Below, one piece after another: positions 10,546 through 22,251 of a stretch of 64,000 nucleotides of DNA. Every line of letters starts with the position of its first letter. Positions within the stretch are counted from its first letter, which is position 1. A program made the translations under genes and the position numbers. Source of the DNA: Agelas oroides (taxonomy: Eukaryota; Porifera; Demospongiae; Agelasida; Agelasidae); NCBI GenBank assembly GCA_949130485.1, contig OX422200.1:5316274-5380273 (forward strand), given 5' to 3'. The notes under the pieces were generated by a model. It saw only the letters and a list, made by a program, of their open reading frames with translations. It did no database searches and was not told the DNA's origin.

Positions 10546-12438
10546 TTATGGTGCACTTAACATACATCCAACTTCTTTCTTAGCACTATTAGCTACAGAG
10601 TGTATCCATGACTCAAGCCTTGCCAGCATTACTTTAAGGGTTTCTGATTTCTCAGTTGATAGGTCTTTGGTTTCAGCAGGATCAGTAGATAAATCATATA
10701 AAGCTGCTCTTGATACTCGGCCATCATTGATGTCAGTGTACACCTTTAGGTGGTTGTCAACTAGAGCCATGTTGTAATTTCCATTAAAGTGTCCCCAGGT
10801 GTTGAACGCCCAGGCTATTGGTTTGTGTCTCCACTCACTCTTTCCAAGTATGACTGGCAGAATTGAAATGCCATCTATTATACGATCTTGAGGTAAACTG
10901 GTGCCCAAAATGTCACAAACTGTTGGAAGGAAGTCACTTGTCACAACAGGAAAAGCTGAGATGTGATTGTGTTTGATAACTTGTGGCCATTCAATAATTC
11001 CAGGAACTCGTATTCCACCCTCATACAAACTTCCTTTCTGTCCTCTCAGTCCTGCTGTTCTTCCTGGGGTATTCTCTTGTGGACCATTGTCACTGACAAA
11101 CCACAGCATTGTATTCTCTTCAAGATTATGTCGTCTAAGAAGTGTCCGAATTTCACCGATAGCAGTGTCCATTGCTGTAATGGATCCATAATAGTCGATA
11201 GCTTCTTCTGAATAATGCAAAGCTTTATACTTTTCAATGTAAGGAGACACAGCAATATATCGCTTGTGAACTGCATGGAATGCAATATACACAAAGAATG
11301 GTTTACCCAAGTCCACAACATTTTCTAAAAAGTTCTCAAACTCCCTCACAATGAAGTAAGAATCATCCCCCATAATGGGTTTGCGGTGTGTGATCAGAGT
11401 ATTCAGATCCTCTTCTTTGCCACCACTGTAGTAGTTTGTGCAGGGAGGAGGAGGTTTGGTCTTGTAGTGCCCCAAATGGCACAAAGAGGCATTGAAGCAA
11501 GCACAGTTAGGGTTTGCTGTTGGAGCTATACGTTTTGTCACTTTCCACACATCGAAGCCATGCTGGCCAGGATGGGAGGTAGGCCACTTTGGATGACCAC
11601 CTTTCACTGGCTTCAGGTCACCAAGATGCCACTTGCCAAAGGTGGCTGTGTGATAGCCATGGTCTCTGAGGATCTCTGCAACTGTGACTTCTGATGTTGG
11701 CAGAGGCATTTTTGTTGGGCATCCAAGATCATATTGGTATTTACAGTTTTGTCCTGGCATGTTAGCAGTCCATACACAGTACCTATTGTGGTTTCTTCCA
11801 GTAAGGAGGGTGCCTCGTGTTGGTGAGCAGACTGGTGCACCACTGTAAAAGTGGGTGAACTGGATGCTGTGTGGGCCAGATGCCATGGCATCCAAGGTGG
11901 GTGTTTCTGCTGGACCTCCATTGTAGCCCACATCACCATACCCCAGGTCATCAGCCAGCACAAAGACAATGTTGGGGAGATCTTTGATCTCTCTCTTGGT
12001 GAATACGTTAAGGCGAGTACATAACTACACTGTACTACATAAGAAGACCTTCATGAATGGTGTGTATTTTATACGAACACACTCACCACAACTGCAGCTA
12101 GATTTTACCTCAGGTGCGGAAATAAAATTTGGTGCTATATTAAAATGGCTGATATACCAGTAACAGAACCAACCATAAATAAGCACTTAATCTCCCATGA
12201 AAATGAATACCAACAAAAGCACAGTCATGAATATGAATATGATTGCGAAAGGATATAGAATTTTCTTCTCTTCTGGAATGGTACCATCTTCATCAGAGAT
12301 TTGTGTTTCTTGCTTGTGTTGTAACCAGCGCAGCGTCTGTATCAACAAAACCAAAGCAAGACAACACAGTGGTAGGTAGAGAGCCCTGCAAAGAATTTTA
12401 AGTTGCCTTCGTATTCGCATGTTAAGTTGAATTGCCAC
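10546..12438 (-). CDS. Sulfatase 2 (tandem paralogue), two exons
   Basis: This is a paralogue of sulfatase 1 with the same motif order: NIVFVLADDLGYGD, CSPTRGTLLTG, GKWHLG, FVSDNGP and GQKGSLYEGG. Exon 1 (12285-12438) encodes a hydrophobic signal-anchor (about residues 15-35). It is exactly 154 nt, the same length and exit phase as exon 1 of sulfatase 1, which supports the weak donor (G/GTACCA). Exon 2 ends at 10546. Its start is at 11990 or 11981, since two phase-compatible AG sites exist. The product is about 530 residues. Long blocks are nearly identical in DNA to sulfatase 1 while others, including part of the catalytic domain, differ strongly. Both enzymes may therefore act on different sulfated sugars; that is inference. 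Confidence 0.9.
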
Positions 12439-14448
12439 CTATGTGGGTGATGGTTTGCTTAGCTAGTTGGAGTACGACAACCAACCAGCCTTCATGGAAT
12501 TTAGGCTTTCTGTACCTAGCAACACTGGTATGCACAAAGAGTGTGATGATGCTATAGCTCTCAATAGGTATAGCACCTGCATCCTTATAGCAGCCATGGT
12601 TACAGTTATCCTTAGAGAAAATATGCAAGTCGCTTCATTGAGTACTGGACTATGCACTCCTGGTATATGTACCAGAATCCAGTTACTATTAACAAAGCTC
12701 CAGTAAAAGCTCTACCTTGTGTCAAAGAATCAAGGCTGAATAAGGTTAACAATGGTAAAGGTGAAAATTGTTTACTAGAATGGTGCTTTGTACACCTGAA
12801 CAGATACACTTCTAGCTCTTTAGGTAGATTGTAATTTTATGCATCAATAAACTCAGGTTTATGCACAACCCAACTATAAGCTTCCAGCTAACTGCAATAA
12901 TGGGGTGTATGTCTAGTGTAAGCGTCTCATGTAAAAACCTTAACATGGCTTTTAAGTCAGGAAGCATGCAAAGATTTTGACTGTTACAAAACGCAATGAT
13001 TTTGACCGTAACTTTATGTAAACGATGCTTAGCAACAAGCTTGTTCCCACCAAATCTCAAATAGGATCATGTAATAGAGCTGAGTTTACTAAAGCTCTTG
13101 AAGAGGATAGTTAGCACTAGTCAACTCAAGTAACAACACCAAGTAGTGGTAACTTGATTATACTACAAAAAAAATTCTCCACTTTGATAGGGGTTTAAGG
13201 GCTTCAACACTTAATCCGCTGAGGGTATTAGCTCACAAATTTGCTTTAACCAATTTAATAACATTTAGTGACATTGTAGCCATGGTTCTTTAAAAACCCT
13301 TACCCCCTTTCTTGCTAACTCAAAGAAATCACTGAAATTCCAGTATCATAGTGATTTGGTACCCTATGATGAAACTCGGCATAATATAATATTTACTTTG
13401 ATTGTGTTCTTAGGTTGCATTCATGTGACATTTCTGAGAAATGCTACCAAATAGGTTGTCTTGAAAGTTCTTCAAGGTTTCTTGTTCATTACTTAAATCG
13501 TCTATTCTTCAGAAGCCCTATTTGACTACATTCCTGACATTTCTATTACCATAGCCATGCAACCAAGACACTCCCTCCGGGACCAGATATGTAAGATCAT
13601 AGCAACAGCAAAGAAATGCTGATTTACAGGTCTTCTGAAAGGGAAAGCTAATTTAACTAAAGAGAGAAGCTTCTCAACCCTTCTTTGGGCAATACACTAA
13701 GAGCTTCCTTAGCCATACCATTGAAAACAGGATGGGATTTTGAGAAACCTCGTTGGTATAATTCCTTGGTCACACCTAAGTATTATATTATAGTGTTGAG
13801 AAACGTCTCCATTTCAGAAGACCTGTAAAACAACATTTCTGGAACATGTTTGCTGTTGCTTTCATCTTCTCTGGAGGACTGCCTTGGTTACATGGCTATG
13901 ATAGAGATGCATAGCCAAATTGGTCTTCTGATTAAACAATGAAACACACACTATGATTAAGACCCCCACACAAAAATAATTATCCCATGCAAAACACTTT
14001 ACAGTCACTCAAACAATACCTGTTAGGGGGGGGGGGGGGGGTACTATATCAATCCCAAGCTAGCTGTTGTAAATCACTTTCACTCAGACAGCAACTTAAC
14101 TGTGCTCGTCACCTCCAGTTTGTGATTACAGAAAGGTTTCTGTGACATACATGAACACATCACTACATTATTGCTAGTCAATGATTACAAGTTCTGAGCC
14201 CAGTACATTTTTGTTCAACTAATACCAAACCTGTACTAGGCTTCAAATAAAAGTGCATATCATTTACCGGTGTGACTGGTACAACCTGGTTCTACATGCC
14301 AGGCAGAAAGCATAACTTCTACGCTCAATTACTAGTACAAAATAAATAAACAAACACCATGTGCAAGCATTATATATTCTTGATATATACAAGTCTATCG
14401 ATTGAAGTATGGTGGCATCAAATTCCATTAGCTTATCCACTGTCCATA
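12439..14448. other. Intergenic, dispersed repeats, poly-G tract
   Basis: No exon supported. It contains two members (about 13430-13690 and 13800-13950) of a dispersed repeat with CAGAAGACC, CCTTGGTT(A/G)CATGG and CAGCATTTCT blocks, which recurs at 20000 and 23500. There is a run of about 14 G at 14028-14041. The rest should include the sulfatase 2 promoter and the 3' region of the next gene. Confidence 0.6.
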
Positions 14449-15732
14449 TTACAGATGATCAATCCAAAGAAAATGGTCATCTTTTAGAAGGTATGACAAT
14501 CTCAGGTTATAGGAATGGTAAAATGAACTCAGCATTTGTCGCGTTAAAGGCAACATCTTGAATTTCTTATGGCGTCTAATCCAGGTGTTTGTATTGGCAT
14601 AACTGACTTTCAAGTTTGCATCCTCACTTGGAGGATTCAGTGCCAGGAATTTCCACACCTTTTGCATTACATCACGTGGGTGAGACACAAGGTCTTCAGC
14701 TCTAAGAAACAAGAACTGATCTCTTGGCACTGTGCTCAACCACTTCACAATGTGCAGATAATACATCCCTACATCAAGCCTTCCAGCTGAACATGTGCAC
14801 GTACTGTTTGCACCGGGAGGAACTCTCCTAGCACATTCAAACTCGGTTGCATTGCTGTTCAAACACCCAAGGTATTCATTGATGAGGCTCACTGCATGAT
14901 TGTGGAAGGCCTCTGGTCCATGATGCATGTATGTCTCTGGAATATTGACCCCATGCCCCTTCTGCTTCCACTGTTGTTCTATGCAGAAGTACCAGTACGC
15001 AGACCAAAGACGGTCAACAGGGTTACGCATTAACACAATGTACTTTGCCTTGGGTAATAGTCTTGATATTATGGTCGGAACAATGCACATGTCAGAAGCA
15101 AGTGACTGAGAAGCAGTGGTTGCAATATCTAGTATGGTATCGGGACTTGCATCAAGGGTAATTGCTTTGGGATTTTGTAGAATCTTTTTCCCAGCTGGCA
15201 AAAAGTGATAAAGATAATGAAGGGACTGAAAAGCTTTATAAATTGCGTCTTTGGTTTTACTGAACACACTCCAGAAGTGTATCTCCTTGCTGTGGGGTAC
15301 TGCAATTGCAGGATGAGTGGTGAGCATCTCATATAGTGCTGTTGTCCCACACTTTGGGAAACCGGCCAGAAAAACACTTGGCATGCAGAAGAGCTGTTGT
15401 TGCCCAGTGTTCTTCACCTTATGTATGTTTCTTCTGTCGGCAATCTCTTCAAGTACGTTGAGCACTTCTTGTCTTGAATACAGTTCTTCTAGCTTAGGAA
15501 GATTAGCTACTATGCGAGGTTCAAGGCTTCTGTTCAGCATATTTGGCATATTGAAGTCGGTGTACCAGCAGGGATTCGAAAAGTCTGCCAGATAATTAGG
15601 AGAAATAAATGTCTGCAGGGCTGCTAAAGATTGTTGGACTACCTCGTCCTGTGCCTGAGAAAAGTGATTCTCTCTTGAAAAGATCTTTGAGCAAAGATTG
15701 AGATCCTTCTGGACTTTATTCTCCACACTCAT
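14449..15732 (-). CDS. Carbohydrate sulfotransferase (CHST15-like)
   Basis: It transfers sulfate from PAPS to a sugar, presumably on chondroitin-type or related glycans in the Golgi. The single 427-residue frame has both PAPS-binding sites of the Sulfotransfer family. The 5'-phosphosulfate loop is FLAGFPKCGTTALYEML (121-137), followed by KEIHFW. The 3'-phosphate site is YIVLMRNPVDRLWSAYW (231-247). The PKCGTT...KE.HFW pattern is closest to the GalNAc4S-6-sulfotransferase (CHST15) branch as I know it. The frame has no N-terminal transmembrane anchor, though family members are type II membrane proteins. An in-frame stop lies three codons before the Met, next to an AG (CTAAG). An upstream anchor exon may therefore exist; a hydrophobic stretch at 15814-15996 is a weak candidate. 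It lies between a sulfatase pair and B3GALT6. Confidence 0.87.
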   Translation of the reverse strand: MSVENKVQKDLNLCSKIFSRENHFSQAQDEVVQQSLAALQTFISPNYLADFSNPCWYTDFNMPNMLNRSLEPRIVANLPKLEELYSRQEVLNVLEEIADRRNIHKVKNTGQQQLFCMPSVFLAGFPKCGTTALYEMLTTHPAIAVPHSKEIHFWSVFSKTKDAIYKAFQSLHYLYHFLPAGKKILQNPKAITLDASPDTILDIATTASQSLASDMCIVPTIISRLLPKAKYIVLMRNPVDRLWSAYWYFCIEQQWKQKGHGVNIPETYMHHGPEAFHNHAVSLINEYLGCLNSNATEFECARRVPPGANSTCTCSAGRLDVGMYYLHIVKWLSTVPRDQFLFLRAEDLVSHPRDVMQKVWKFLALNPPSEDANLKVSYANTNTWIRRHKKFKMLPLTRQMLSSFYHSYNLRLSYLLKDDHFLWIDHL

Positions 15733-18206
15733 AGTATCTTAGATGGTGACAAAAAGATGCAGCGTTATCATCATTGAAACTGTCATACACATTTTCAGTG
15801 CAAATCATGTGACCTACAGCCTATCATGCAGGTGCTTTGAAATTAAATTGCTGCGTAATGCACAATTAACAGACCTCAACAACAATAACACCCAAACTAC
15901 CCATGAATCTATTTGGCCCCAAACCGGAGGTTTCCAGTTGAGCACGTACCCTGCGCCTTGCTTCAAATAGTGCAGAAAATAGTGTAATGTATGCATGTTA
16001 TAGATGGGTGTGACTAAGCGTCACATGTAGTCATGTTCTCAATTCTGTGCTTAGTAAAACAAATACCAAGTCCATTCGGATCGTAGAAATGTTCACAACA
16101 GCACAGAAATGCACATACACAAAAATCTTGAACTCAGAAAACACTTTTAAAAGCTAATTTACTTCAAGGTTTCCTAACCACTAATCAATTAACATCACTG
16201 TTGGGAGGCATCCATCTGAGAATGCACAAGGCAGCAAATGTACTCCAGACAAGAATTCTCCAGTTGGTAGGCTATGGTCTTCAACTAAAATCTGCAATTG
16301 CCATTTAAGTCACACACACAGTGATAGGTCTTTCTAATACTTGTGTGCTTGAAAGGTAAGCACCACTTAATAATATGCCTGCCAAAACAATTGACTGTAT
16401 GTCACGTGAGACACAACTGAGATGAGCACTGCACTATCTGAGTGCAGTGCTCTCAGTGCACTCACATTTGACAAATGACCATTACTCTGTAAGCTCTAAA
16501 TTTAAGCTAAATATTACTTGATGAATTCCTACCAAGTTTGAAATCCTTTAGCAGATATGCTGGGCGGTGCAAGTGAAATTCCGAGGTGTATTTACAAGGT
16601 GCTGGTACCTTCTCAGACCCTACGATTTGCACACCATCTGCAAGAGAATAGCAATACTGGGCCGATGTCACACTAGCATCTATCTAGATCATTGTTTCTT
16701 TTTCCATTCATGCAGCGGATATATACCTAAGTTGGCTACAGAGTATATCATGTCAGATACAGTGGAACCCCTCTACCTTTGGACCCATATGTGTTAGCAT
16801 CGTGTCCAGAAGAGTTGGGACTTGATATTCACCTATCACCATCACTCCATCACTCTGGAATCACTCTAATCGGGATTACATTTCCCTGGTCTGACCAATT
16901 TTGTTCTGGCCGAATACCACAGCCATCCTCTGGCATGTGTTTGTATCTGTTAGCAGGAACCTGTCTGACCATCCTATGGTTAGTGTTCATTGCAGTAATT
17001 TGTACAAGTTTGGTATTAGCTATAGACACAGAGGCATCAATACAGCAGCAGCTGCAATGACCATGGCCGCCCTGAATGATTTCGAAAAAAGTAACCAGGA
17101 GGTCATGTTTGGTGATTTGGCTCCTGCTTATATACAGATACAAACACATGCCATAGGTGCCAGACAGCACTAGAAAAGCCTAATCAAACAGGATTTCAAA
17201 AAGAAGCCCTAATTTTTAGCTGTCATTGTTGACAAAGTAGCTATGACAGGACAAGAACTGTGACTTGCATTTCGTGTGTGTCAACTGTCAAGGTAGCAAT
17301 ATCAGGTGTTTTTGCGCAAGCTCAGACTAGTGCTTCTATCATGATCATGAGCTGAGTATGCTTGTCTGTTGAAGCAGTTATAGTGAGTGCTTAGCCTCAT
17401 GGCTGGGAACTCGTTGATCTCATCACCCAGCAATGAAACACATATCCATCAGAGACCAGGAATTCTCAGATCAGAGCCAAGAACTACTCTCACACCACTC
17501 AAAGGCAAGGCGAAAAGGCAGAAGTGAATGAGGTAGCCAGCAAACTACCACCCAACTTGCAGAGAGCAATGAAAGTATCATCCGAGAAACGAAGCTAGTG
17601 GGTACTATAGAGTCTAGATTCAATATAGTATGGTGGGGTTAGCTATGTGTTTACGCAAGATTAATGTATTAAGTGTGAAGAATGTACTACAAATCACGTT
17701 TCATAGTTTATGGTACATCTTGTTTCCCATTCCCTGCTTTTTTTCATTACCCATGAGCTCATGAGCTATACTACACAGTGACATATACCTAGAACATCAA
17801 CCAACTCCAGAGATACAAGTTGTTCATTGGTTATAGGCGAGTACTTTCTCACTCACAACAATGCAGTCACAAACCTCTCGATGTGTGGCTGTGTGGTGCT
17901 GCTCTGAGTTGAGGGAAGTAGTTAACTGCTTGTGCGTCTTCCTCCCTGCTGAGCAGCATCATTGTGAAGAGCATATACAACATCAGCATACACAGCAGTG
18001 GTATACACTTCCCAACAGTGTGTTTGACTCTTCCCTTGACAAGCCACATGAGGTAGATTTCAATATGGCTATATCTTCAATAATCAGGATGTCTTAGCCA
18101 GCACTGTGTGCTCATGGTATCATAACCGAAGTCGAAGCAGCCATCAACATTCCATTGGTTGGCATGCATGTGAACATCAATATGTTGTAACTGTTCCAGG
18201 TCAGAG
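15733..18206. other. Intergenic between sulfotransferase and B3GALT6
   Basis: The start of the minus-strand sulfotransferase and the start of the plus-strand B3GALT6 face away from each other here, so promoters of both should lie in this stretch. I found no extra gene. A foldback at about 16933-17157 has GGCATGTGTTTGTATCTGT arms. The sequence ATGAGCTCATGAGCTAT near 17752 is a short palindrome. Confidence 0.6.
16933..17157. repeat. Inverted-repeat element, about 225 bp
   Basis: The left arm GGCATGTGTTTGTATCTGTTAGCAGGA has its near-complement at the right end (TCCTGCTTATATACAGATACAAACACATGCC). The interior has no coding signal. It fits a small MITE, but no target duplication was recognised. 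Confidence 0.6.
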
Positions 18207-19280
18207 ATGTTACGAAATGCTACCAAGCGCGTTCCTAGCCCCGTGGTGTCCTTCGTTTCGTTCGTACTGGGGTTCCTAGTGGCATGCATTCTTTCCTATT
18301 CCATGTGTAATACGGGAGTGTGGCTAACACTGTGTGCATCCATCCGAACGTGCACTAAAGATCCACCCGTCAGTAAGGATTTGATTTACGACGAGTTTAG
18401 AACGCCCATCTCTGATCACAACACTCACCCATTCTGTCCAGAGAAAGTTCATCTGTTGATAATTATTCCTTCGAGACCAAATGGAATCGTCGAAAGAAAC
18501 GCAATCCGTTACACGTGGTTACGGAACTGCAATAGTTCGGGGGTACTTGTCACTGCCAAGTTTGTGGTTGGCTCGTATAACTTAAATCGTGAGTCACTGC
18601 AGAGTCTGACCAATGAGCAGAACAAATACCACGATTTGCTCATTTTTAAGGACCTTCAGGACTCGTACTGGAACCTGACCATGAAAGTGAAGCTCGCTTT
18701 GACATGGGCGTATGAAAATGTAAAAAGCTTTGACTTCGTCCTCAAAGTGGACGATGATTCATTTGTTAGGGTTGACAAAATGATAACTGCCCTAAGGGAA
18801 ATGAACTGTGAGAAGCGACTTTATTGGGGGTATTTCATGGGCCGAGCACCTCCAGAACCCATTGGGAAGTGGGCTGAAACACAGTGGCATATGTGCAGGC
18901 ATTACTTGCCCTATGCTATGGGTGGTGGTTATGTTCTTTCCAAACATGTGGTGAAGATGCTACTGCGTTTATCTGACAGATTAAAACACTATAACAATGA
19001 AGATGTGACTGTTGGAAGCTGGTTAGCCCCCTACAGGCTGGTTAGGAAACATGACTTACGATTTGATGTTGAGTCCTTCTCCCATGGATGCAATAACAAC
19101 TACGTTGTTTCACACAAGCAGCAGGTTCCAGATATTTATGAAAAGTTCGCCAATTTGAATAGCAAAGGCACTTTATGTAGTTTTGAAGTAGAAACCAAAG
19201 CTGCTTACATGTACAACTGGAGTACACTACCAGTGTATTGTTGTGAACGTATTAGTGGATTACCAGTTCCAGCAAGTTAG
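18207..19280 (+). CDS. B3GALT6: Beta-1,3-galactosyltransferase 6 (GAG linker)
   Basis: B3GALT6 adds the third sugar (second galactose) of the tetrasaccharide linker joining glycosaminoglycan chains to core proteins, in the Golgi. The 357-residue frame is complete and intronless, as in the single-exon vertebrate gene (about 329 residues). A type II membrane anchor lies at residues 13-31. Family motifs appear in order: RNAIRYTWL, LKVDDDSF (VDDD at 181-184, the metal and UDP-sugar binding DxD), LYWGYFMGR, YLPYAMGGGYVLS, NEDVTVGSWLAP and HDLRFD. The end, YNWS..P.YCCER..GLP, is a signature tail of this subfamily. These tail features separate it from other GT31 enzymes. It starts at the first Met of the frame, immediately before the anchor. 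Confidence 0.95.
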   Translation: MLRNATKRVPSPVVSFVSFVLGFLVACILSYSMCNTGVWLTLCASIRTCTKDPPVSKDLIYDEFRTPISDHNTHPFCPEKVHLLIIIPSRPNGIVERNAIRYTWLRNCNSSGVLVTAKFVVGSYNLNRESLQSLTNEQNKYHDLLIFKDLQDSYWNLTMKVKLALTWAYENVKSFDFVLKVDDDSFVRVDKMITALREMNCEKRLYWGYFMGRAPPEPIGKWAETQWHMCRHYLPYAMGGGYVLSKHVVKMLLRLSDRLKHYNNEDVTVGSWLAPYRLVRKHDLRFDVESFSHGCNNNYVVSHKQQVPDIYEKFANLNSKGTLCSFEVETKAAYMYNWSTLPVYCCERISGLPVPAS

Positions 19281-20978
19281 GCTTCACAATGTTATCCTTC
19301 ATCAAGATCAATCAAATTCAGCAGAATTACATTTAAATTCTGAAAATCATGTGATTGGTCTGCATGTGATCAGTTTCCATCATCCATTTTCTGAGAGTGA
19401 CTTCTGAGGCCAACTGGCTTTAGTGTGTTATACCACTTGAACAATAACTTTGATGTACTTATAATGCAAGCTGTGTGAAGAGTAAGATGGAATGAATACT
19501 ACAAGAAAGGTAGTCTTGTTCCTAGGCCACTTTAGCCTTGGAATAAGACTATATACAAGGAGCTGCACTGTGTATTTGTGCATGCAGATGATAAAGAGTC
19601 CAGCTTCTTCCAGGAGAAAAGAATAGAATGTTCCATCCACTGTACTAACACACCGCATGGGGATATATTGACTTCCTCAACTGTACAAAAATATCAGTTT
19701 TGCTTAGCAACTAGTCATTGTCAGCCAGACTATATAGTTGCATGACAATTGGTAGGTACATACCACCTTCTGAATCCAGCAATATTTTTAAGTGACCAAG
19801 CATGCCTATAGCTTTGTTTGCTTGTGTTAGTATGTATGTCTTATTGTTACTCTTTCACATGACACCTATTACAATTACACTCACACTGAAGTTAGCCTTT
19901 GATGATGACAGGTGTTGCTTTGGAACCAGCACTAAACCTTACAAATAACCAGTGGAAGCATGTTGTTGCTCGGTGAACACTTTCAATTACATTGTAAAGC
20001 ACCAACAGTAGAGGAAGAGAAGCTTCGCTCTTTTGTTAAATTAGTATCTCCTTTCAGAAAGCTTATAAATCAGCATTTCTGGTGAGGTTTGTTGTTTCTT
20101 TCTTAGATCGTACCTGGAGAGTTCCTTGGTTGCATGGTTATGGTAGGATTGCTAGGAATGTTGTCAAATAGGTCTTCTGAAAAAGATACTAATGTAAAAG
20201 GCTCCTCAATGAACTTTCACCATTAATGCCCTTTTGTGTCTCTTTTACAATGTTACGTGTAATAGTATATGCCAACATTATTGGTCTTCAGTACTCCCTT
20301 ATTCCTGGCAACCATGTGGGATTGGGTTTCCGCACATGGCATACTCAGAAATCTTCCCCACAGGGCTGGCCAGACTGATATTGTCTTGGGTTTAGAATGC
20401 TCTACACAAACCCAGCTAGTAAACCAGCGACTTTGATGCTGGAAAGGACTTGGCTTGAAAATATAACCTTTACAGGACAATTTGAAATAAATTTGTTGAT
20501 GTTAGCATACCCATTTAAGACCTATAGGTTGTTAACTGCCACAGTCATGCAGCAATTGCTAAATATTAAAGCTGCTGGTTGCAAAGGAGCTAGGGGTTTC
20601 TGTAAAAGGCTACGGCTGTTTACTAGGTTTCTTTAAAGACTATGGCAGCTGACTAGGTTCAATGTTTCCTTCATCGACTGAAAGGCTAGTGCCTGCTGAA
20701 GGGTTTCAGCCATTCTGTAAAAGGCTATGGCTGTTTGTTAGGCCTAAGGTTCAGACTATGTTTAGTTCTGTTGTTGCAAGAGTTTTGGGTGTAGGGTGGA
20801 TTCAGTGTTGCCATAAATCTTGCCAGGAATGATGTCTTGAAATTATAGCTTGTCTTTAGAAGGTTACAGCATCACAACAACCCAGTTTGAACCATAGCAA
20901 TTCTCTGACGAATATATCTCTTATATAAGGTCTTACTCAAATTAAGATGTAGCCATAGAGTCTATACTTGCATGTACA

Positions 20979-21046
20979 CTGCACACCATTCTAATGTATG
21001 ATACCAAGTAGGCTGCACACCATTCTAATGTATGATACCAAGTAGG
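20979..21046. repeat. 34-bp direct tandem duplication
   Basis: The block CTGCACACCATTCTAATGTA and what follows (34 bases) occurs twice back to back with almost no change. It is a recent slippage-type duplication in non-coding DNA. Confidence 0.85.
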
Positions 21047-21409
21047 TTGCCACCATCTGTACGGTTCTAATTAGGCAGTTTGGACAGTTGTAAATTTTAC
21101 CAAAAAGAGGACCAGTCTAGTATCTGTTACTGTGATAACAAACAAAACAAATGCTTGAACTGGCATTATGGAAGTCATCCATGATGTATTAAAGTCCTCT
21201 TTGCACAGATCAAAAACTATAACAATGATGTCTACAATAATGTAGCAACAAAGTGACAAGTACAAAGTTAATACTGACGAGCAATAACATGGTAACTAGC
21301 TAGATGTGCACCTGTTACGTATTCAACACATGAGACCGGGAAGCCCAGACTAGTACATTGTAGCTTACAAATCTACTGGTAGCTGAATGTTGTCTAACAT
21401 ATCCTTATT

Positions 21410-21544
21410 CCCAGGCTCTTCCACCATCCAGGTTTTGCACAATCACTTACAGTATGTTAAAACAGAGGGGGAAGGCCTGGAAGTATTTATCATGTAAAAG
21501 CGTACTGTAAACTGGATGGTGGGGAGGCCTGGGAACAAGGCTAG
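21410..21544. mobile_element. MITE, TTCCCAGGC family
   Basis: It starts CCTTATTCCCAGGC with an inner CACCATCCAG and ends with the complement (CTGGATGGTG, then GCCTGGGAACAAGG). It is about 135 bp and non-coding. It shares its ends with the elements at 6488 and 7718 and part of an element near 54592. Confidence 0.75.
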
Positions 21545-22251
21545 TCAAACTACATTTTTAGTGGGAAAAACCTTGGTCAGGTGCAGCCTCATTTTCGGGC
21601 AATCCCACCAGCTAAAACTGCATGGATGGTGGGAATGCCAGGGAATGAGCCTAGGTCAGGTGGTCAATTCCACACAGCAGTTGAGCCGAGAAACTATTAA
21701 TTAAGTGAGATGCACAATGAGTGCAAGGGAATGAAGTAGAGGAGCTACTCCACAAGCTGCATGGGCTATGGTGTGCATTATGAATATGGGAACTCTATAA
21801 ACATGTGTAATTCACAGGTCTCTGAGGTAATTCAGAACTGGATTTTCTCATGGTTCAAAAATTCATGGATCCTGGTCTGGACAGAACTCATTCAGTGGGT
21901 GGTCCATTTGTTATATCAGTCCGAATTTTGGACTTAGATCAGGAGGAGATTTTCACATACACTGCTCACATCCAACAGTCTTGGTTGGTCTGACATCACA
22001 TGGGCTAACCCATGCCTAACAACTGTTATGTTTGCTATTAACCATGCTTGTAAGTATGTGACCAATCAATCTGCACCCATAGAACTGTACTCTGCTAATG
22101 GAAAAGTGACAAAGTACACAACTATTTTGTACAGTAATATATTGAAGTGTATATTTGTTGCTAGGTTGAAATATGCTACACACACAACAACAGACATAGT
22201 GTAGCCTTTGATATACAGACTAATGATTTTGACATCAATGCGGTTGTCCTC

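Larger units (their letters stand above)
19281..22251. other. Intergenic with repeats
   Basis: No gene supported between the converging B3GALT6 and CHST genes. It holds a copy of the CAGAAGACC-type dispersed repeat (about 20000-20220) and a two-copy 34-bp tandem repeat (20979-21046). It also has GTAAAAGGCTA(C/T)GGCTGTTT repeats near 20610-20740 and a MITE at 21410-21544, followed by a shorter related palindrome ending near 21655. Confidence 0.6.

Noticed and set aside
17861..18097. Small frames upstream of B3GALT6
   Set aside because: No motif and no phase-compatible splice into B3GALT6, which has its own start and membrane anchor.
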